A DNA stretch of 6,503 bases, taken from contig CAZMLU010000079.1 of assembly GCA_964567295.1 (NCBI GenBank), positions 1-6,503 on the forward strand, written 5' to 3'. The notes under the pieces were generated by a model. It searched no databases, was not told where the DNA came from, and saw only the letters and a list, made by a program, of their open reading frames with translations. This document shows positions 1 to 4,103 of this stretch, piece by piece. The stretch's first letter is position 1. Each line of letters starts with the position of its first letter. The stretch is from SLJK01 sp964567295. GTDB taxonomy: Bacteria; Bacillota; Dethiobacteria; DTU022; UBA8154. The translations under genes were made by a program, and so were the position numbers.

Positions 1-767
1 TTTTTGGGGAACCAGGGGAAGAATTTGCTGGTGGTCTTTGCGTATGCCTGGAATTCTGCATTATCCTTTTTCTTTTTTTCCAGCATGGGAACACCCGATA
101 CAAAGAGCAATAATATTGTAATAACCAGGGGACTGATAATTGCACTCCATCCCAGGGGAACCGCAAGAGCTATAATAAATATACCCCACCACATGGTAGC
201 CTCTCCAAAATAATTGGGGTGGCGCGAGTATTTCCAGAGTCCTGTTTTAATTATATGCCCCTTGTTGGCGGGATCTTGCTTAAACCGGGCCAACTGTTTG
301 TCGCCTACGGACTCAAAATAGAAACCGACCAACCAAACCAAAAGCCCGAGCAAATCGGGGAAGCCCAAACCCGGTTCCGGGTAGGCATTTATGAGGATTA
401 TGGGATAAGCGATAACCAGCATCATAACCCCTTGCAGCATAAAGACCTGGAAAAAAGCCCTGGGTACCACCCATCGTCCCCATTCTTTACGCCAGTTGGC
501 ATAACGAAAGTCTTCCGGCTTTCCCCAGTTACGACGTATAATATGGTAAGAAAGTCTTCCTCCCCAGATTATTACCAGGAGGGCGACCAGCAAGCTTCTT
601 TCTGTGTAAGCACCCTGGATAAAAAGCGTGGAGAGCGCTACCACGATAAATCCAGCTCCCCATCCCATATCCACGATTGAGTTGTTTCGAATGATCTGGG
701 CCACCAGGAAAAAAACCAGAAAATAAATGAAAATAACTGCCGCGGGCCACATTAAAAGATCGATCAT
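1..767 (-). CDS. DUF1295 family integral membrane protein (steroid 5-alpha-reductase C-terminal-like), 3' end outside window
   Basis: The minus-strand frame is open from ATG at 767-765 to the left edge, giving 255 residues without a stop. An AAGGAG ribosome binding site at 781-776, 8 nt before the ATG, supports this start. The protein is hydrophobic, with membrane segments at about residues 5-26, 36-52, 57-68, 104-128, 136-152 and 191-224 (possibly two). Seen motifs typical of DUF1295 are VDMGWGAGF near residues 32-40, GRLSYHI at 70-76 and SRHPNYFGE at 181-189, the last shared in outline with the isoprenylcysteine methyltransferase and sterol reductase superfamily. The visible end, FFPWFPK, resembles the usual C-terminus of the family, so only a few residues are probably missing. 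Members sit in the membrane and are presumed to modify lipid-like substrates; the reaction is unknown. It follows the fatty-acid-kinase-like gene by 131 bp, which fits, but does not prove, a lipid role. Family assignment is firm, function is not. Confidence 0.9.
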   Translation of the reverse strand, partial: MIDLLMWPAAVIFIYFLVFFLVAQIIRNNSIVDMGWGAGFIVVALSTLFIQGAYTERSLLVALLVIIWGGRLSYHIIRRNWGKPEDFRYANWRKEWGRWVVPRAFFQVFMLQGVMMLVIAYPIILINAYPEPGLGFPDLLGLLVWLVGFYFESVGDKQLARFKQDPANKGHIIKTGLWKYSRHPNYFGEATMWWGIFIIALAVPLGWSAIISPLVITILLLFVSGVPMLEKKKKDNAEFQAYAKTTSKFFPWFPK

Positions 768-792
768 ATTTTTCTCTCCTTTGCACTCGATT

Positions 793-871
793 TTGGTAAA
801 GAACTGGTTGATTGTTATTATTCCTTTACCAAGCTTAGCTCTCCAATATAGAGCAGAAAGTTCACTTTACC
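793..871. repeat. Inverted repeat TTGGTAAAG/CTTTACCAA plus a third CTTTACC copy; candidate operator
   Basis: TTGGTAAAG at 793-801 and its exact reverse complement CTTTACCAA at 824-832 flank a 22-nt AT-rich spacer. The 7-base core CTTTACC occurs again at 865-871, 41 bp (about four helical turns) from the copy at 824. All lie between the stop of the fatty-acid-kinase-like gene and the start of the DUF1295 gene. No T-run follows the stem on either strand, so this is not a classical terminator. A very weak minus-strand promoter, TGGAGA-17-AATAAT with its -10 at 822-817 between the arms, would be covered by a protein bound here. The regulatory role is inference; the repeats are seen directly. Confidence 0.4.
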
Positions 872-898
872 CGCGTATTCCAATGCGCATCCGGCCGG

Positions 899-2719
899 CT
901 ATACTGCTTCAGCCTCAGTATCAACTGCAGCGTCAGTTTCTCCCATCAGACATACGGCAACTGCACCAATCCCGGCGCTCAAGGCTACAATGGGAGATAT
1001 TTCTACCACATACTCTGGTTCTTTGTCCAGGAGGGACGTAAAAAGTTCCCGGCAAGATAACGCTTTTTCTGGTGCGCTGGCATGCACGATGCAATATTTG
1101 CTTACAGGAGATTTATTATTTATATTTTCCACGATACTTAGGATTTTCTTGGTGTTGGAGCGGCGGGTTAGCGCATTTTTAAAAGCGATCCCTTTTCCTT
1201 TTTCATCAAGCGAGACAATGGGTTTTAAGTTTAATAGTTTAGCTAATCTTCCTTTCATGGGACTGACCCGTCCTCCGCGGACCATGTACTTGAAAGTGGC
1301 AACGCTGACAAAAATTTTTGTTTTTGCTATGCTTTGTTCTACTTTCTGGACAATATAATCGTGTTCATGTCCGGCGGCGATCAACTCTGCTGCTTTTAAG
1401 ACCAGCAATCCCTGGGCACCGGAATTCAATCTGGAATTGATAACAGATACCTGGTTGCCGGTTTTGCGCAGTTTTTCTGCAGCGTTGTTAAAGACGTTCC
1501 AGGTGCCGCTCAGTTCTTGAGAGACCGAGATCATGATGACAGACTTGTAGTGGTTGCACAAAAAGGATAAGGCTTGCTCTACTGCTGCGAACGTAGGTTG
1601 AGATGAAGTGGGGTATTCTTCTACCTGGTCAAGAATAGAGTAAATTTGATCGGGTTTAATGGAGAGCTTGTCAAGGTAGCTTGATCCCTCAATATTCAGA
1701 TTTATGGGGATCATGTGGATCTGGTAATCATCAAATATCTCCTGGGGCAGGTCTGCAATGGAGTCAGTTACCAGGGCGATATCGTATTTACGCTGGTGAG
1801 TAACCTGGTATTGCTTGAGCATGTCATCTACTTTTTGCATGGTGATAGTCCCATAGGCGTGCAGGTTAAAAAAGAATTGTTCGGGATAGTTGGTATGCAT
1901 ATGGATTTTAACCTTTTCAGTCGTCCCGGCTACAATTAAAGAGTCACCCAGGTCTTCGACGGACTTTTTTATGCGTTGGTGATCAATTTTATTTCCGGTG
2001 ATAAGTGCTTCTGAGCAGTAGCGCAGCTTAATATCTCCACTAATTCCTTCCAGGAACTCCTCAATTTCTACAGGGGCGATTTTTTGCTGTATAAGGGATT
2101 TTATGTTACCTTTTTGCAGCAGTTCGACCACACCTTCCAGAAATAACACCAAGCCCTGGGCTCCGGCATCCAGCACAGCAGCGTCCTTTAATATTTTAAG
2201 TTTTTGGGGTGTCTCCAGCAGGGAAATTCGGGCTCTTTCCAGAGATGCTGCCAGTATTTTTGTAAAATCATTGGTTTCCTCGCTTAACCTGTTAAGCTCT
2301 TCCGCCCAGTCCTTCAAAAGAGTCAGCATGGTTCCTTCCACCGGTTTAGAGATGGCATTATACGCATAGGGAACCGCCCTGATCACTGAACGACCAAAAT
2401 TCTGGGCTGAAAACTGTTCTTCCTCCCCAATTTCACTGGAGAGACCGTTGAGAAACTGTGCCAGGATAATACCCGAGTTCCCACGTGCTCCGCTAAGAGA
2501 AGCATCGGCCAGGGACCGAATAGTTTTGCCGGCATCTTTGGATGGCTTGACTGTATCTACCATGTAGTTAAAGGTTGTGGAAAGGTTGTTCCCAGTGTCG
2601 CTGTCGAAGACAGGAAAAACATTGATACGGTTTAGAAAACCCCTATTGTTGGATACCTCAATAGCTCCGGCCAGAAAAGCGTAATAGAGATTGATTCCAT
2701 TAACATGAGTAACGGGCAT
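899..2719 (-). CDS. Fused fatty-acid-kinase-like protein: DhaL (FakA-type) domain + middle domain + DegV (FakB-type) domain
   Basis: A 606-residue protein with ATG at 2719 preceded by GAGGTGA (2730-2724) and stop TAG at 901-899. Residues 1-200 form a DhaL/DAK2 nucleotide-binding domain: NVFPVFDSDTGNN at 33-45 with D39 and D41 as likely metal-ATP ligands, SGARGNSG at 76-83, PVEGTML at 126-132 and DAGAQGL at 184-190. Residues about 225-305 match the FakA middle domain, with C235 and the H273/H275 pair as the likely zinc site. Residues about 312-595 form a DegV fatty-acid-binding domain: VTDSIADLP at 317-325, SSQPT at 372-376, SGTW at 404-407, YMVRGGR at 478-484 and LLNLKP at 495-500. In Staphylococcus, separate FakA and FakB phosphorylate fatty acids on a binding protein to make acyl-phosphate for phospholipid synthesis; here both partners are one cytoplasmic chain. 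Odd points are DSDTG where DGDTG is usual and a missing C-terminal His (see findings). Domain calls are firm; the exact substrate is inferred. Confidence 0.9.
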   Translation of the reverse strand: MPVTHVNGINLYYAFLAGAIEVSNNRGFLNRINVFPVFDSDTGNNLSTTFNYMVDTVKPSKDAGKTIRSLADASLSGARGNSGIILAQFLNGLSSEIGEEEQFSAQNFGRSVIRAVPYAYNAISKPVEGTMLTLLKDWAEELNRLSEETNDFTKILAASLERARISLLETPQKLKILKDAAVLDAGAQGLVLFLEGVVELLQKGNIKSLIQQKIAPVEIEEFLEGISGDIKLRYCSEALITGNKIDHQRIKKSVEDLGDSLIVAGTTEKVKIHMHTNYPEQFFFNLHAYGTITMQKVDDMLKQYQVTHQRKYDIALVTDSIADLPQEIFDDYQIHMIPINLNIEGSSYLDKLSIKPDQIYSILDQVEEYPTSSQPTFAAVEQALSFLCNHYKSVIMISVSQELSGTWNVFNNAAEKLRKTGNQVSVINSRLNSGAQGLLVLKAAELIAAGHEHDYIVQKVEQSIAKTKIFVSVATFKYMVRGGRVSPMKGRLAKLLNLKPIVSLDEKGKGIAFKNALTRRSNTKKILSIVENINNKSPVSKYCIVHASAPEKALSCRELFTSLLDKEPEYVVEISPIVALSAGIGAVAVCLMGETDAAVDTEAEAV

Positions 2720-2775
2720 GTGTTCACCTCAATTTGCAATAGATTTCTTTTGTTTATTTGTAACGGAAAAAATAT

Positions 2776-2805
2776 ATTATAGAGTAATATCTATTTCTCT
2801 ATAAA
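2776..2805 (-). promoter_or_regulatory. Probable sigma-A-type promoter for the fatty-acid-kinase-like gene
   Basis: On the minus strand a perfect -10 TATAAT (2781-2776) lies 18 nt after a -35-like TTTATA (2805-2800, four of six matches to TTGACA). Transcription would begin near 2769, giving a leader of about 50 nt before the ATG at 2719. The surrounding region is very AT-rich, which raises the chance of a fortuitous match, but it is the best promoter-like arrangement in the window and sits in the right place. Confidence 0.5.
2777..2804. repeat. 8-bp inverted repeat overlapping the promoter; possible operator
   Basis: TTATAGAG at 2777-2784 and CTCTATAA at 2797-2804 are exact reverse complements separated by 12 nt, so the arms are centred 20 bp apart, close to two helical turns. 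The repeat runs from the -35 to the -10 hexamer of the proposed promoter. A dimeric repressor would be well placed here. Low sequence complexity (mostly A and T) makes a chance origin plausible. I do not recognise it as the site of a known regulator. Confidence 0.35.
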
Positions 2806-2816
2806 ACTTATATATT

Positions 2817-2844
2817 CCTGCAAGGCAGGTAAATTTTTTGCAGG
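2817..2844 (-). repeat. Small overlapping hairpins (CCTGC/GCAGG) after the methyltransferase gene; weak terminator candidate
   Basis: CCTGCAA at 2817-2823 pairs with TTGCAGG at 2838-2844 (7 bp, 14-nt loop). Alternatively CCTGC at 2817-2821 pairs with GCAGG at 2825-2829 (5 bp, 3-nt loop); the two folds exclude each other. In the minus-strand transcript the element begins about 20 nt after the methyltransferase stop and is followed by AT-rich sequence but no T-run, so it is at best a poor intrinsic terminator. Confidence 0.2.
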
Positions 2845-2864
2845 AGAAATAATGCGGAGATGGC

Positions 2865-4013
2865 TCACATTTCACTAAATCTTTGTTGGGAAAAAGAGAC
2901 CGTTTCTGCTTCCCTGGTCCGGACCGCGCGTTGGGCCAGCTCCAGTGCTTCTCTATCGCTCCCGTAGGAAGCCAGGTAGTGTCCCTTTTTTTCCTTGTTT
3001 ATTTTTTGAAGCGGGAGAAGCTTCAGACGTTTTTCCTGCCTGGTAACCACGGGGAAGCCGTAAAACTCGTTGATATGTTTGGGAGGGTGTTCTTTTTCTC
3101 GCGTAAATTTCTCTACAAACTGCAGGTGACCGAGGAGTCTTGCATATGGATAGCGGTTCAGTTCCTCCCGCAGTCCGGGTTTTGCCATCTTCTGCTCCAG
3201 GTAAACGGTAAAGCGGGGATCGAGCTCAATGCCCACACTGTTTCTCCCGCCGACAAGGGCGGCCAGGGTGCTTGTCCCCGTGCCCAGGAAAGGGTCCAGA
3301 ACTGTGTCGCCGTAAACGCTGAACATATTGATTAAGCGGTAGGGCAGCAAGAAAGGGTAAGCGCCGCTTCGCCGGCGCAGGTCATTGTTTGCTTCCCGGG
3401 TGCCGCAGGTTTGCCTGGTGCCTTTGAAATCCCAGAGGTCTGAGTACCAAGTGTTTCTTTCTTCCCAAAAAATAGCGCTTTCCTGGCGGACAATTTTTTC
3501 CTGGTCCTGGGAGAAGATCCTTTTACTCCCCTTGCGAGCGATAAGAATATACTCGTGTTCCAGGGTTACATAGGCTCCCGCGGGGAGCATGCCGGAGCCC
3601 ATATATTTGTTGGGTGCATTGGTCTGTTTTCGCCAGAGAATGGAGGGGAGAATGTCAAAGCCTGCTTCCCAGCAACCCTGCAGGATGCGGGAGTGATTGG
3701 GAAAAAGCAGAAACCTACCCTTAAAGGAACGGGTGGCCTCTCCAACGTTGATACAGGCGAACCCTCCCGGTTTTAAAACCCGGTAGAGCTCCGCCCAGAC
3801 TTTATCTAATTCCTTGTGCATCAGTTGAAAAGATGTCCGGTACTCTTCCCTATCCAGGGCTTTGCCGATATCGCAGTTAAGCTCGGTAAAGGTGCTGTCC
3901 CACATTTCGATCATGGGGTAGGGCGGCGATGTGACCGCTAAATCTATGCTCTGATCCGACAGAGCTCCAAGCTTGCGTGAGTCCTGGTAGAGCAGAAGGT
4001 GCTCGGTTTGCAA
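2865..4013 (-). CDS. Site-specific DNA methyltransferase, beta motif order (N4-cytosine or N6-adenine)
   Basis: A 382-residue SAM-dependent amino-methyltransferase acting on DNA bases. The catalytic motif IV TSPPYP is at residues 28-33, followed by the KPGGF strand-turn at 81-85, the motif X-like YPFLLPYRLI at 219-228, the SAM-binding motif I DPFLGTGTS at 240-248 and motif II GIELDP at 261-266. Motif IV before motif I is the beta-class order, and SPPY is commonest in N4-cytosine enzymes, though N6-adenine cannot be excluded. Residues about 130-215, between the catalytic block and motif X, are the likely target-recognition region. Residues 280-382 are a Lys/Arg/Glu-rich extension beyond the core with no motif I recognise. 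The start is TTG, chosen because AAAGGGGA lies 8 nt upstream and an in-frame TAA at 4049-4047 closes the frame with no ATG between. No endonuclease gene is visible, so it may be an orphan. It lies 90 bp after the PPDK_N-type gene. Confidence 0.88.
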   Translation of the reverse strand: MQTEHLLLYQDSRKLGALSDQSIDLAVTSPPYPMIEMWDSTFTELNCDIGKALDREEYRTSFQLMHKELDKVWAELYRVLKPGGFACINVGEATRSFKGRFLLFPNHSRILQGCWEAGFDILPSILWRKQTNAPNKYMGSGMLPAGAYVTLEHEYILIARKGSKRIFSQDQEKIVRQESAIFWEERNTWYSDLWDFKGTRQTCGTREANNDLRRRSGAYPFLLPYRLINMFSVYGDTVLDPFLGTGTSTLAALVGGRNSVGIELDPRFTVYLEQKMAKPGLREELNRYPYARLLGHLQFVEKFTREKEHPPKHINEFYGFPVVTRQEKRLKLLPLQKINKEKKGHYLASYGSDREALELAQRAVRTREAETVSFSQQRFSEM

Positions 4014-4020
4014 ATTACGT

Positions 4021-4028
4021 TCCCCTTT
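4021..4028 (-). promoter_or_regulatory. Ribosome binding site fixing the TTG start of the DNA methyltransferase
   Basis: AAAGGGGA at 4028-4021 is 8 nt before TTG at 4013-4011. The upstream in-frame TAA at 4049-4047, with no ATG between it and the TTG, makes this the only start consistent with a full catalytic domain. Confidence 0.7.
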
Positions 4029-4043
4029 CTGACATAAATTTCT

Positions 4044-4071
4044 ATTTTAGTCCCGGGTAAACCTCTCTTAA
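4044..4071 (-). promoter_or_regulatory. Weak promoter-like sequence before the DNA methyltransferase
   Basis: TTAAGA (4071-4066) and TAAAAT (4049-4044) with a 16-nt spacer match the -35 and -10 consensus at four and five of six bases, in the 90-bp gap before the methyltransferase gene. It could give independent expression, but readthrough from the upstream gene is equally possible, as no terminator is seen in the gap. Confidence 0.2.
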
Positions 4072-4103
4072 AAAAGTGATATTCGTGGTAGAGATGTGGT
4101 AGG

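Noticed and set aside
219..680. A 153-codon open frame on the plus strand
   Set aside because: It is antisense to the DUF1295 gene, which has clear family motifs and a good ribosome binding site; the plus-strand product is low-complexity and Pro/Ser-rich.
883..898. Two adjacent perfect 8-bp palindromes, ATGCGCAT and CCGGCCGG, just after the fatty-acid-kinase-like stop codon
   Set aside because: They do not combine into one longer stem, and no T-run follows in the minus-strand direction, so they do not make a terminator. Single 8-bp palindromes are common by chance.
2817..2839. Plus-strand terminator: CCTGC-AAG-GCAGG hairpin followed by TAAATTTTTT
   Set aside because: The stem is only 5 bp and no gene is transcribed toward it on the plus strand.
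4085..4102. Direct repeat of GTGGTAG with an 11-bp period next to the stop of the PPDK_N-type gene
   Set aside because: Only two 7-bp copies, with no further copies nearby and no promoter placed to use them; probably chance.
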